Shown piece after piece: positions 22,669 to 34,091 of a stretch of DNA of 64,000 bases (within the stretch, counting starts at the first letter, position 1; each line of letters begins with the position of its first letter). A program made the translations under genes and the position numbers. Below the pieces are notes generated by a model, which saw nothing but the letters and a program-made list of their open reading frames with translations, was not told the DNA's origin and did not search any database. The stretch spans positions 66,343,983-66,407,982 of the forward strand of contig CM072521.1 of assembly GCA_036898135.1 (NCBI GenBank), written 5' to 3'. The DNA is from Oncomelania hupensis (Eukaryota; Mollusca; Gastropoda; Littorinimorpha; Pomatiopsidae).

Positions 22669-23201
22669 TATTACAAATAGCAATGTTAAAATTTTGATGC
22701 TCGCCCTCCATTTGATGCTATTACAAACACCACCATTTTCATTATGATACAAACACACAAACGCACCACAAGGACTAAGAACCCACTCCAAACATAGCAA
22801 CAATCAATGTGACAATAATGAAACACTGTGTTACAATAACAATATATTCAACTCTTCAACCCATGTACATTGCTTTTTCTTCTTACACAGTAAGCTTGGT
22901 CTTCTGATATTTTATTGTATGAAATTATATTGAAAACGAAGGTGAAGCTGCATTTTGCAAGCATGGTTTTCAACATAATATTATTTTTTCAAATTTACAT
23001 TTAAATTCAGACAAAATCATACTCCAAGGAAAGACTGACCCTCACTCAGATACATTCATACCACTGTTGTACTTTATAGAAACTGCTCTCCTTTTAGCCC
23101 TTGAGATATTATTTGCCCTGTAGCTCGGTTATAGAAACTGTTATTCAGCTGCACGAGTAGTCAATGTTAACAAGCTAACTGCACTATGCAAGGTTGGGGA
23201 G

Positions 23202-23354
23202 TTACATAGGCTGGTAGTCATCCTGCCACTTTTTCTTCTCCCCCACTCTGTGGGGACGGCTGTAATCGACACCGGGAACAAACTGAGGGTCAACTAGATC
23301 CGGTTCCTCTAGACATACCCCCGACTCCTGCAGACCGCTGACAAATGCCTGCAC
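23202..23354 (-). CDS. MRPL18: MRPL18 exon 6 (C terminus and stop)
   Basis: 50 codons plus TAA after acceptor GTTCCAG. Encodes VQAFVSGLQESGVCLEEPD and a lineage-specific tail ending KKKWQDDYQPM. A possible AATAAA lies on the minus strand at 22911-22916, about 290 bp downstream. Confidence 0.93.
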   Translation of the reverse strand: MQAFVSGLQESGVCLEEPDLVDPQFVPGVDYSRPHRVGEKKKWQDDYQPM

Positions 23355-23714
23355 CTGGAACACAGACAATACTTCTTAGATATTAGATATGTATAACATA
23401 TCACAGTGACCACAACACTGTTAACTGTGTGGCTGATACTCGCCGAGGCTTATGTTAACCCTGATTTGTGAGAGGTCCTCCGTGAGTCTCAGTTAAGCTG
23501 TGTGCACAGTCAATACTGACGAACACCACAAGGCATACGCTAAGACAAAAGAGTATTTATTATCTCTTTCAACTACACAGTCCACTTTCATCAACATCAC
23601 GGGGTCATGTCAAACGGATAAAGTTTCACAGAGAACAGAACTTGCTTTGCTGCCATTTGACCTGACCCTGTCATGTCAACTAGTGCAACCAACATGTAAA
23701 CAGGAAAATAGTTG

Positions 23715-23773
<59 letters not shown>

Positions 23774-25206
23774 GTTAAATTCTTACTGTAAATATGGAAC
23801 AGCAGAAAATAACAAGCACATATGTTATACGGTATTTATCAATAGCTGATTCAGCTCCGATGCTTGAATCTTGATACATCTAACTCTAATTCAGTTAACC
23901 ATGCAGCCTGTTCACTCAGCAACCAGACAGCAGTCATATAAAGTTTTCCAACATCAATCGCTGCGTACAAGATCTCTTTCCAAAAATCACTACAGAAATC
24001 ATTCTACACGCATAGACAGTGTGCTGCTTATATAGCCTCTCTGCAATCGAGGAAAACTTTGAACATTCCAGCATGACGCAATAACACCAAATCAAAATAA
24101 AACTCGTCACCGGAACGATGCACTGCCTTACATCACATGTTTATGAACCTATATGATTCAACCTGCTTTTACCCATAAAGTCTAGAAGCTTTGATCGATA
24201 ATAAACAAGTAATTCCAGAAAATTCTCTAAATTATCAAGATTATACAAAGCTTCTACTAACAACAATGCAAAATCAAATCAAAGGTAAATACACGCTATC
24301 ACTGCATGCTTTGCAAAACAAAATGATTGGATCTATCGTAACATGTTATAATCATCAATGTGGATGCAAATAAAACAACACGTGTTCTCAGAGCTCACAA
24401 CATTTCACATTTTTTATCCTCAATAGTTTTGGAGATCCTGCCTATAAACAAAAACGTCAAAATCTACAGAAAATATATGACTGTGAGAACCACTCTGTTA
24501 TGTACCATTTGGCAGTAGAAGAGTTGTCATCATACAATGATCAAGTCTTACTTTTATGGCCAGCGCACCTTTTCCTACCAGGCCCCATCTATCTGGAATA
24601 AACTCCCTCATTCACTCCGTCACTCCACTTCTATGCTGTCATTCAAAACCTCTTTAAAAACTCATCTCTTCCATCTTCCTCTCTAAACTTTCCTCTTCAT
24701 ATTACACAACTGCTTTGTTTAGTCAGATTGTATTTATGTCTGAACGTGTTAATGTTTGCCATTGTAAACGCCTAGGGCTTGTAAAAGGTTAGGCGTATAA
24801 ATTTACATTTCATTCATTCATTCATACTTTTTCAGAGGCAGCCTGGTCGTCATCCGGCTGGTGGAAGACGTTGGTGATGCCGCATTCCATACAGCGCTGT
24901 CCTAACACTCGCCCCACATTCTCTGCTGCACTCACATCCACCAAGCTGTAATAATAATAATCAAAATAATAATAACAATAATAATAAAGAATTACATTTA
25001 TACAATGCAAATACTCACACATTGATTGACTATCCAGTTTTGTACAACACAACATGTATACACTGAGGTACAGATATTTGTGGTCCTGATTCGGCTCTTT
25101 GCAGTCCGCTGGAACCTATAAACAATGACTAACTAAGTTTAAATGACAAGCAACAAGCATAGTGTCATTACCCAATAATTGCCAAGTTACCTGCTGCACT
25201 AAGTCT

Positions 25207-25239
<33 letters not shown>

Positions 25240-28200
25240 TAGCCATTTGTCCTTCTCCTCTTTCAATTCTTCTAATTGGCAGAATATAAAAACTGCTCAC
25301 TGTGACTTTTATAAAAAGAAAATTTAAAAATAACAGTAACATTAATAAAGTAACAACGCTTGTTAGCACCGATTGCTGCAGCAGCAGGCCGAACATGACT
25401 AATATCACATGAAAGTGGGAATAGACAATAAATGAAATATTGAAAAAAATTCTATTGAGTAAGCTGAACACATTGTAATATGTGGCCTTTCATTGAGTGA
25501 ATGAGGATAAGAAATTATCTTGTATATGGTATGAAAACAGTTACCTGTACAGCCCATCCTTAATGGCCCACTCCACTGTGGAAGCAGTCACCACCGTCTT
25601 TCCTGAGAAATGCTCCACACGTCCAATTGTGTTACGATTGGTCCGCTCAAACACTACTCTGCAAGTAAAATGATTCAAAAGGTATTATTAGTAACACTGG
25701 CAAACATGCACTAATTTAAAAAATATTAATAAATAAATTAAATATTATAATTACAGTGCTAACAGAAGGGCACAGCCAATATGACTCACATGCTCCTTAT
25801 GGAACTCATGAAAATGAATGCCAAGAAGAAACAAAATGAAACAGTGCAGGGGTGAGATTTAACCCAGGAGACTAACTAGCCCGCCGGGCTAGCTAGTAAG
25901 TAAAGTGAGGTAGCCCGCATGGTTTTTAGGCAGCCCGACAATCGTTCACATATAAAACACAAATTTTGACAATACACGTAATTTGTTGCGAGTGTCTTTT
26001 TCACAAACAAAGCACACAGCGAGCTTGGCGCGAAAGGGAAGTAGGCAAAGGGAAATAACGCTCGCGAATGCTTCATACTTGTAGCAGACGAACAGTGACG
26101 TAAGAACGCTCTCGCTTCGGACCGAGCTTCTAAAAGTCTGCAAGTAGTATATTTTTTTTTTAGATCGCCAGGCGGGCTGGCTCAATTATAAAGTGAGGTC
26201 GCCCGAGCCAGTTTTAAGTCGCCTCGGGCGACCGGGCGACCGCTAAATCTCACTCCTGCAGTGGCATTAAAAGGCAAAGTAATACCGACTTTGATCTTTC
26301 TACAACGAAGAATACAAAGCATGGAGATGAGGTGCTACAGAAGACTTCTGGGCATTTCCTATCGCCAGCACATCACCAACGACGAAGTCTGACAGACCAT
26401 CACACAAGCCATTGGACAACACGATGACCTGCTCACAGTGGTGAAAAAACTAAAACTCCAATGGTATGGCCACGTCACCAGATCATCAGGTTTTGTAAAG
26501 ATCACCCTGCAAGGCACAGTGCAAGGAGGTAGAAGAGAGGGAGACCGAAAAAGAGGTGGGAGGACAACATTCAAGAATGGACTGGTTTGACACTGAGCGA
26601 AACCATCAGGGTTGCTGAGGACAGGGAAAGATGGAGTACGCTGGTTAAACGATCATCTGTGGTGCCCCTACAACCTCCGAGTTACGGGATAGGATAGGAT
26701 AGGATCTTTTTATAATCTTGAACTTCAGATAACATTGGTCTCCAACTCAAAATACACTCATGTACTTATAGCGCAGCGAGAGGTATTTTGTTCCACAGAT
26801 AGTTTGGATAAAGTACAGGTGAGAGAGTGGATGATATAGTGGAAGTGAATAGGGATAAATGAAAGGTGGAAGGATAATTTCAAGGAGAGCATCTGTCTAT
26901 AGCGAAAGGTGAGCGAAGATTATAACCTTCCGAGGGCAAGACGGAGTAGGATGAAATATAATAAGTTTTGAAATATGCGTACTGCAGGCTAGAGTTTCAA
27001 AGAGGAAACACCTAGTTTTTTGAGCGTCATGGATCTTCTTATAATTTTGAATTCTCTAGAGGAAATTGACAGGGCTGAAAAGACAGGGACAGTGTTTGTT
27101 CAGTGGCAGACAGTTGGCAGCGTTGTTAGAAGATTAAGTTATCTTTGAGAATAACTTCATTGATCTGTAAAAATAGCCTTTTTTTTGGATGAGCGGTAAA
27201 GCTAAAGAAATTTAGCCTAGCTTATTCCAATGGACGAGTTGAAAGTCTAGTTTGTGACTGTTGCCTTGTTGGCATGTGAGTTCGTGTGATGTGAGGCAGA
27301 GCTGCCAACCCCTAAAAAAAATTTCAGTAGCAAACAAAGAAAAATATCAGTAGTTTCAGCTCAATTTCAGTAGCAAATGTACGAACAAGAATTTTCACAT
27401 GATAAAATTTAAAATGTTGATATTAGCTTAAATAAAAACCAAACACCAACACAAAAAGCATTAACTTTTAAATATTTATTTTTAAAATGATAGAAATGTT
27501 CCTGAAAAAAAACAACAGTTTTAACATTTTGTTCGGAAAAGCTAACCCATTGGCTCACTACATGTACTAATGGCATGGATACTGCATTGGTTTAAAACCA
27601 AATTGTTAAAGCTGCTATTTATATTTAAAAAAAAACATTGTCAGTTATAGGTTCACAGGCATAAACATGTTAGGGCTTTTCTTCTGCTAGGGCAGAAACA
27701 GTTGCCCTCTTGCAGATCTCTGTAGCAGCTCTACTGGCAAATCTGCCTGGTAGCAAGGGCATCCCTGGAACTTTGACTTGAGGACTAGCAAGGCTTCAGT
27801 CTGCTCTGCGCCAAGGGATGGTCTGAACGCTTGCCTTAGTGCTTTTATCGTCAGTTTTTCTTTTCGACATTTTTTTTTTTTTTTGGCACCAAAATAACTT
27901 CTGATGGCTATCAAATAAACAGTTAACACTCGTGGTTAAAGAAAAGATGACCAGGCTCTCATTTCAAAGCGAGGTTCGCGCAGTAAACTACACGCGGCAG
28001 GCGATATCCCCGTGTTTCCTTCAGGCGATTACACGCGAGGCTTCGCGGAGCGTGGAATCCGGAAGCGACGAATGTAGTAGGAAAATTTAATAAGATTGAT
28101 TGATTGATTGTTGCTTTAGGTCCAGCGGACTCTTCCGAGCCAAATCAGGACCGGAATTTAATAAGTGCGCGAGGAAACACCATACGCGGCGAGGAATCGC

Positions 28201-31200
28201 GATTAATCGCGAATCCTCGCGTGTAATCGCCTGAAGGAAACACGGGGATCACAGGACATGACTGTGGTCTCTCTCTCTCTCTCTCTCAGTCTACCGCGCA
28301 GTGGCTGCTGAGCTAAAAATAGCGCACACGCAAAGCGCTATACGAAAGTCTATGATATTGACGAAAGCCTAGTAGGCCTACGTCTCTCGCGGCTTTGTTT
28401 CGATACTTGTAAAAAAATAGGTATGCTTTGAAATTTTTCTTCCGTAGTATTTCTTGAAATGGCGTAGTTGCGGAATTAAAGAACATTTTCCGGAGAAACT
28501 ACGGACGTTCCGTAGGGGTTGGCAGCTCTGTGTGAGGTCACCTGTGCTAGAAGTCAGTTGGACTAGAAGTACTGCCAGGATTGGTAGTGTGTAGTCCCTT
28601 AGTACTGTGTGAATCTCCAGCACCATGACTGGGCAACTTGGCGGTGGTTCCTGCTCACCATAAGCCAGATTGGGTACGTGAAACTTATTTGATGCTGTCG
28701 GCGACTTTTGCGTTGTGCATGCATGCTTGAGTGAGGTTGCGCTATGTGGTGGCTGTGGTAGGCGGTGGTGTGTAGAGGCCTGAATGTATATGACATTTAT
28801 TTAGTCATCCTTCATGCAGTACATTATTCCATTTCATCTTCACATATTCTATTTTCAACTTGCGTTTATAATAATGTGCGGTTATTATATTGATGTTAAT
28901 TGAATATGTATGAGGACGATTTTGGTGGAATTTCTGTGTAGTTAGCTAATGCCATCACGAAGGACTAGAGTGAGTTAGTGATGCACAGAGCTAAAAGTAA
29001 CAGCTAAGTTAGATGGAGAGAGGGGGAATAGTGGGAACGTTGGATACACCCGGGATAGACTGCGATTACCTAGGATGCATTAACTGTTGTAGGCTTACCT
29101 TACATGACCTCATATTACTTTCCATCAACTTCATCGTCCTTCACCTCTGTTCCTCGTGTGATTGTTTATACGTGATCGCCTGTCCTCATTCAAGTCATCG
29201 TCTACCGCTTTCTTCGTGATGTCTAATCTGTGTGCATCTTCTCTCGTGACATTTGTTGACACAGGAAGTGACAAGTTCCGGTCAAGCAGCAAGTACAGGT
29301 CACCTTACCACGTGGATCCTGATCAAACTCCACCTCCCTCTCCAGATGTAGTCGTCCCCATCAACTGTGTGTTCCCTTTCCTTCTCCCTCCTCCTTGTGT
29401 ACTTTGACTTTCTCTATTCTCATATTGATGTTATTGTGTACTTTGACTTTCTCTATTCTCATGTTGATGTTATTGTGTACTTTGACTTTCTCTATTCTTA
29501 TATTGATGTTATTGTGTACTTTGACTTTCTCTATTCTTATATTGATGTTATTGTGTACTTTGACTTTCTCTATTCTCATATTGATGTTATTGTGTACTTT
29601 GACTTTCTCTATTCTCATATTGATGTTATTGTGTACTTTGACTTTCTCTATTCTTATATTGATGTTATTGTGTACTTTGACTTTCTCTATTCTTATATTG
29701 ATGTTATTGTGTACTTTGACTTTCTCTAGTCTTATATTGATGTTATTGTGTACTTTGACTTTCTCTATTCTTATATTGATGTTATTGTGTACTTTGACTT
29801 TCTCTAGTCTTATATTGATGTTATTGTGTACTTTGACTTTCTCTAGTCTTATATTGATGTTATTGTGTACTTTGACTTTCTCTATTCTTATATTGATGTT
29901 ATTGTGTACTTTGACTTTCTCTATTCTTATATTGATGTTATTGTAATTGTTCATTATTCTTCATCCCATCACGTTTTATTGAGTTTAGTGTGAGTCAGTG
30001 ATTGTTAGTTGTTTTAGTTGTATGAATAAAGTGTGATTGAGTTTGTAATCATAAATATTAGTCATTGTTACATGTTGTACATGTTTTGTACGTCCTTTCA
30101 TTTCTCGTCTCAGCAACTGAAGGATGTCCGGTCGATCAGGAGCGCTTGAGTGAGTGTACGTTTATATGTGAGTGCCTGCTCATGTACATGCGTCTGATCG
30201 GTGCGCAAAAGTACTATCAAATAAAGTACAGCAAAAGTTGTATTATGGCAAAACAAAACAGTGACCTTGGAATGACCCTGACCCTCTGTGACTTTGACCT
30301 TGAGATGAATGATCTTGATCCTTAAGTGTTCTCTCATGCATGTCTGATCAAATAACCTAATGTTGTTGCATACTATGGGTTAATTGTTTTATCTCATAAT
30401 GTTTTACCACATTGTTTACATATTCATCCTTGCCAATGTACACGTGCCAGCGCTTAGACCAAGTTTTAAGTTTGGTTTTCCGCTATTAAAATTACATTAT
30501 TGTTAACAGTATTATTATTAAACAGCCATTCCACTGTACGATGACCTATTTTGTGTATGCTTTTGCAATGCCTACAATGACCTTGACCTTCAAGATCAAC
30601 ACAAAACAAAAATATATGAAAGATCAATCTATCATCTCTAAATACAAGTTTGGACTTTACATCTCTCCTAGTTTAGGGTCAAGGTCACTTCAAAGGATCT
30701 ATACAAACTGACTTTGGACAGCTCCAGAGTACATGACCTTGGAGTGAGGTTTACCAAATTTGCATAGTATGTGTGTCTCATTGATATCTATCCTGCATCA
30801 AAGAATCATAAGTTCAATATTAATAACCTACAAAAAAAGTGACATTTTGTGAAAAATTTAATTTTTTTTTTTACTAACATTTGATGACCTTGTGACCTTC
30901 ACCTAGAAGTGAAGTCACTGATCATTTATGAGGTCTCATGGGTATACACCTTCGTTGTGATAGTAGAAAGAGTTTTTTTTTGAGTACTTAGCCACTTTAA
31001 AGTTTTTGCACAGACACACGGCGAACAGACAGGCAGAAGAACAGGGGGAAGGGGATACATAGACTTACATTGCTATCAGGGGTGAGATTTAGCGGTCGCC
31101 CGGTCGCCCGAGGCGACTTAAAACCGGCTCGGGCGACCTCACTTTATAGTTGAGCCAGCCCGACTGGCGACCTAAAAAAAATACTACTACTTGCAGACTT

Positions 31201-34091
31201 TTATATGCTCGGTACGAAGCGAGAGCGTTTTTAGGTAACTGTTCGTCTGCTACGAGTATGAAGCATACGCGAGGGTTATTTCCCTTTGCCTACTTCCCTT
31301 TTGCGCCAAGCGCGCTGTCTGCTTTGTTTGTGAAAAAACTGCTACAAATTACGTGTATTGTCAAGATGACTGTTGTTGATCCGAAAATGTGGAACTTTAT
31401 TTCTGGGGTCAACGAACCCCAGCCAAAGAAGGCGAATTCTAGTTCGGAGAAGAAAGAGCATCACAAAGAGTATGAATAAAAGAGAAAAAGACATTTTCAG
31501 ACTGCATGGCTGAAACGTTCAGATGGCGAAGATCGATCTTGACTCATTTTCGATAAAGAAGTTGGTCTAATGCACTGTACACATTGCCGTAAATACGCGA
31601 TTGTCGGGCTGCCTAAAAATCATGCGGGCTACCTCACTTTAATTCCTAGCTAGCCCGGTGGGCTAGTTAGTCTCCTGGGTTAAATCTCACCCCTGGCTAT
31701 GCATGTCAGTCAAAAATAACAAATTAAAAAAATAAAAAAATTTTACGTTAGAAGAAGAAGCAGAATGGTGATGGTGATGAAGAAAGGTATTACTGAAAAG
31801 GCATACCTGTGATAGAAATCTTTGCGCGGTGCCTGCAACACCCAGCCTTGTCGCTTTCGAGCTAGACCCAACTGCTCCAGGTTCCTGCACCCATACTCAT
31901 ACACATAACACAAGTGTGCACACACACACATGTATACAAAATAATGAAATGGAAATATTTAACAAAAGGCACACAACAAACTGTATATTCATGCACATCA
32001 TCCATGTATCAATAGACTAAAACTAAAGGTAGACAAAAACAACTAGACTGTTACGTTTATCAGGGATTACCAATACCTAATAAAACTGGCATCTTACCTT
32101 GGATTTCTGTTTTCAAACAGTGGGTTAGGCTTGAAGTCCTTGTTAGAACCGTCCTTAGATGATGCAAGAGCTGAAGATGAGAACGCTGAAATGCAATTTA
32201 AAAAAAATCCATAAGTAAAAACAAAGATCATATATACTCATTAATTTTAGTATAGTATGGTAGTGATGGTAGTATGGTAGCAGTGCTTCAGATTGTTTTC
32301 AGACATCATGGGCCCAATGACCCATGGCCATGCAAAATGATGGGTCAATTTTGAAAAAGATGGGTCATTGACAATCGAAGGTATTCGTATCGTATGTTCA
32401 CCTAGTCCTTCTTGATTTTTATGACGCGCCAGGCTGGCGCATTCACGTTGACTGTTACGCGCCATTCTGATAAAATATGCGCCAATGGCGCGGGCGCACC
32501 AACAATCTGAAGCACTGTGGTAGAGTGCATCATGTCAGATGGCTTTGCAGATCACTAAGGCACAGTCAGCATAGGGGGTAGAGCAATCTCGATCTTCCGT
32601 TTTGCGGATGATATTGACGGATTGGCTGGAGAGGAACAAGAACTTCAACAGCTTGTACATAGGCTTGACACCACCTCCAGAGCCTATGGAAAGGAATTAA
32701 GTACTGAGAAGACCAAAATGATAACCAACAACACCAATGGCATCAACATGGACAGCAAAGTCCAAGGCCAATCCCTCAACACAATCCATAGCTTCAAATA
32801 TTTAGGAGCCATTGTATCAAACAATGGGTCCCGACAGGAAGTCCTCTCCAGGATCGCACAAACAACTGCCACCCTGACAAGGTTGAAGCCCATTTGGAAA
32901 GACAGGATCATCAGTTTACATTCCAAGGTAAAGTTTCTGCGCACCCTTGTCATCTCCATCTTCCTATACACTTGCGAAACATGGACCCTCACAGCAGATC
33001 TACAACGAAGAATACAAACATGGAGATGAGGTGCTACAGAAGACTTCTGGGCATTTCCTATACCCAGCACATCACCAACAACCAAGTCTGACAGACCATC
33101 ACACAAGCCATTGGACAACATGATGACATGTTAACAGTGGTGAAGAAACGGAAACTCCTATGGTATAGCCATGTCAACAGAGCATCAGGCCTTGCAAAAA
33201 CCATCCTGCAAAGCATGGTGCAAGGAGGCAGAAGAAGAGGGAGACAAAAAAAGAGGTGGGAGGACAACTTTCGAGAATGGACTGGTTTGACACTGAATGA
33301 AGCCATGAGTGAGGGTTGCCGAGGACAGAGAAAGATGGAGTACGCTGGTTAAATGATCATCTCTGGCGCCCCAACAACCTTTGAGTGAGGGGATAGGCTA
33401 GGAAATAGTAGGATAGGATAGATACTGATAAGTCCAACAAGACAGGTTGATATTTAAGATGGCGTTTATTCAACCAACTGCGCATGTGTGAACGTTAGTT
33501 GTTATGGAGTTGTGGTGATTGCTATAGTGACTGAATGCATAGGCCTGTGATGTGTATTATCCTACAGTAGTGATTACATAGTAGGCAATCAGCCTTTTGC
33601 GCTCTAGACAGACGTACATTTAAGAGCATACGTGGTACTTGTCACACTGGCAGGCTTTTACTGTTTCATGCATCACTTGTTTGATTAACCCATGTATTTT
33701 ACTACTTTGTAAAATTTATTTTTACTTTGCTATGTAGTGTTTAGTGTTGGAGGCCTAACTTGCAGCATTAGCAGTGTAGACCACAGGCTCGGAAGTCTCT
33801 TCTTTAGCCTTTGTAACTTCAATATTTCTACTTCCTACTATAAGTAGTAGTGAATGTGATAGTGAAAGTAAGAAGCCACTTCAAAACCTAGTGTGTGGAC
33901 GCTGTGGCAGGACACAACTGAATCTCAAGAAAAATTATATTCGTCTAATTTAAATTTTTTAAAAATTAAAAAAAGTAATTACCTGCATGACTGCAGGTCC
34001 TAGGGATGATGGAGAAACAGGAATAAACACCTGTGTTTACAAGTGCTGGTGAAATTCGCTGCAAGACGGCAGTTACTAAGCTGGAGGTCAT
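23202..34091 (-). CDS. MRPL18: Mitochondrial large-subunit ribosomal protein uL18m (MRPL18), complete, six exons
   Basis: Exons 33983-34091, 32098-32185, 31807-31884, 25545-25658, 24828-24945 and 23202-23354 sum to 660 bp, 219 residues plus TAA, with matching phases at every junction. The first exon is rich in Ser, Arg, Ala and Thr and lacks acids, as expected for a mitochondrial presequence. Diagnostic stretches: NPLFENRNPR, NLEQLGLARKRQGW, TASTVEWAIKDGLY, DVSAAENVGRVLGQRCMECG. Vertebrate MRPL18 has NRNPRNLELL.ARKERGW, SASTREWAIK..LY and ESIGRVLAQRCLEAG at the same places. The family belongs to the central protuberance of the mitoribosome and has been linked to 5S RNA import (established knowledge). 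The C terminus has an extra basic tail (VGEKKKWQDDYQPM) beyond the vertebrate end. Confidence 0.96.
23714..23775. repeat. (ATT)n microsatellite in MRPL18 intron 5
   Basis: About 20 perfect ATT repeats. Confidence 0.97.
24556..24824 (+). mobile_element. LINE 3' end with (CATT)n tail inserted at the MRPL18 exon-5 donor
   Basis: The plus strand encodes GQRTFSYQAPSIWNKLPHSL and FKTSLKTHLFHLPL then stop, the usual C terminus of CR1/L2/Rex-type reverse transcriptases, followed by a 3' UTR and (CATT)n. TACTTTT occurs on both sides (24549-24555 and 24825-24831), fitting a target-site duplication; a few bases of microhomology at the 5' end make its exact length uncertain. Confidence 0.8.
24828..24945 (-). 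CDS. MRPL18: MRPL18 exon 5, donor shared with a LINE insertion
   Basis: 118 bp, phase 2 to phase 0. Encodes LVDVSAAENVGRVLGQRC then MECGITNVFHQPDDDQAASEK. The donor GTATGAATG has only its first bases from the host; from about +4 on the intron is a LINE tail (CATT)n inverted. See findings. Confidence 0.93.
25080..25137 (+). mobile_element. LINE tail fragment (hairpin plus TAAC tail)
   Basis: GGTCCTGATTCGGCTCTTTG and GTCCGCTGGAACC, then a TAAC-like tail. Same 3' end as the blocks at 6.7-7.4 and 61.7-62.2 kb; severely 5'-truncated. Confidence 0.6.
25545..25658 (-). CDS. MRPL18: MRPL18 exon 4 (uL18 core)
   Basis: 114 bp, phase 2 on both sides, acceptor TTGCAG, donor GTAACT. Encodes VVFERTNRNTIGRVEHFSGK then TVVTASTVEWAIKDGLY. 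Confidence 0.94.
25847..26258. mobile_element. hAT-like element, CAGGGGTGAGATTTA ends, 5-bp duplication
   Basis: Left end CAGGGGTGAGATTTAACC and inverted right end CAGGAGTGAGATTTAGCGG, flanked by CAGTG on both sides (25842-25846 and 26259-26263). Inverted homologue of 31077-31695, internally deleted relative to it. Confidence 0.8.
26300..26703 (+). mobile_element. RTE-like LINE with (GGATA)n tail, 3' fragment
   Basis: Matches the end of the element at 43650-44991: CTACAACGAAGAATACAAAG through the ACGGGATAGGATAGGATAG tail. The frame carries stops (for example after GACGAAGTC) and small indels. Confidence 0.85.
26704..27289. other. MRPL18 intron 3 segment, nothing recognised
   Basis: No coding frame, tandem repeat or element ends that I can support. 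Confidence 0.5.
28008..28247. mobile_element. MITE with long inverted repeats (CCCCGTGTTTCCTTCAGGCG)
   Basis: At least 33 bases from CCCCGTGTTTCCTTCAGGCG are repeated perfectly inverted at the right end (to 28247). The flanks share AT. The left neighbour sequence is also rich in CGCG, so the exact target duplication is uncertain. Confidence 0.75.
28095..28154 (-). mobile_element. Minimal 60-bp LINE insertion with 11-bp target duplication
   Basis: Flanked by AATTTAATAAG on both sides (28084-28094 and 28155-28165). The insert read on the minus strand begins CCGGTCCTGATTTGGCTCGG and ends in a TCAA-repeat tail, which is the last part of the RNase H LINE at 45.75-45.8 kb. Confidence 0.85.
28540..29390. 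other. MRPL18 intron 3 segment, nothing recognised
   Basis: No supported gene or repeat in this 0.85-kb stretch before the 39-bp array. Confidence 0.5.
29394..29945. repeat. 39-bp minisatellite (14 copies) in MRPL18 intron 3
   Basis: Unit TGTGTACTTTGACTTTCTCT + ATTCTTATATTGATGTTAT, nearly identical between copies (TATTCTC/TATTCTT/TAGTCTT variants). 39 is a multiple of three, so long open frames appear on both strands; they are repeat artefacts. Confidence 0.95.
30200..31062 (+). mobile_element. Dispersed element R, copy 1, rich in TGACCTTGA motifs
   Basis: Homologous in reverse to 42640-43235 plus 45815-45930. No coding frame. It contains repeated TGACCTTG/CAAGGTCA motifs, including exact TGACCTTGA near 30295 and 30580 and TCAAGGTCA near 30680. 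The terminal structure is not visible, so the class is unknown. Confidence 0.7.
31077..31695 (+). mobile_element. hAT-like element with zinc-finger remnant, 5-bp duplication
   Basis: Ends CAGGGGTGAGATTTA and, inverted, CAGGGGTGAGATTTA; GCTAT flanks both sides (31072-31076 and 31696-31700). A plus frame near 31364 reads MTVVDPKMWNFISGVNEPQP and, after a stop, fragments resembling RKRHFQTAWLKR and MHCTHCRKY, a TTF-type zinc finger as seen at the start of ZNF862-like hAT transposases. Broken by stops. Confidence 0.78.
31807..31884 (-). CDS. MRPL18: MRPL18 exon 3
   Basis: 78 bp, phase 2 on both sides. Encodes NLEQLGLARKRQGWVLQAP followed by RKDFYH. The 6.1-kb intron that follows holds at least six mobile elements. 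Confidence 0.93.
32098..32185 (-). CDS. MRPL18: MRPL18 exon 2
   Basis: 88 bp; acceptor GCATTTCAG, donor GTAAGA, phase 1 to phase 2. Encodes FSSSALASSKDGSNKDF then KPNPLFENRNP; the NRNPR motif marks the mature N-terminal region. Confidence 0.93.
32281..32517. mobile_element. 237-bp MITE with 17-bp perfect inverted ends, 6-bp duplication
   Basis: CAGTGCTTCAGATTGTT at the left is repeated exactly inverted at the right; TGGTAG flanks both sides (32275-32280 and 32518-32523). It is non-coding and lies in MRPL18 intron 1, next to the start of a LINE fragment. Confidence 0.85.
32521..33420 (+). mobile_element. RTE-like LINE with GGATA tail, 5'-truncated
   Basis: Encodes parts equivalent to MSDALADHEGTVSIGGRAI, FADDIDGLAGEEQE and SFKYLGAIVSNNGSRQEVLS of the 43650-44991 copy, with stops and indels. 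The reverse transcriptase catalytic box FADD is kept. Its tail is a degenerate GGATAGG run near 33395-33420. Located in MRPL18 intron 1. Confidence 0.87.
33983..34091 (-). CDS. MRPL18: MRPL18 exon 1 (start, mitochondrial presequence)
   Basis: ATG at 34091, reading MTSSLVTAVLQRISPALVNT, ends in phase 1 before donor GTAATT. The start codon lies 237 bp from the STN1 start on the other strand. Confidence 0.9.

Larger units (their letters stand above)
27297..28530. mobile_element. DNA transposon with CAGAGCTGCCAACCCCTA ends and nested insertions
   Basis: Left end CAGAGCTGCCAACCCCTA is matched perfectly by the inverted right end, and TGTGAGG flanks both sides (27290-27296 and 28531-28537). Inside it lie a 240-bp MITE (28008-28247), and inside that a 60-bp LINE tail. 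A minus-strand frame at 27687-27929 may be a transposase remnant but is not identifiable. Confidence 0.8.

Noticed and set aside
29361..29954. Open frames of up to 197 codons on both strands
   Set aside because: 39-bp tandem repeat inside an MRPL18 intron; openness follows from period 13 codons.
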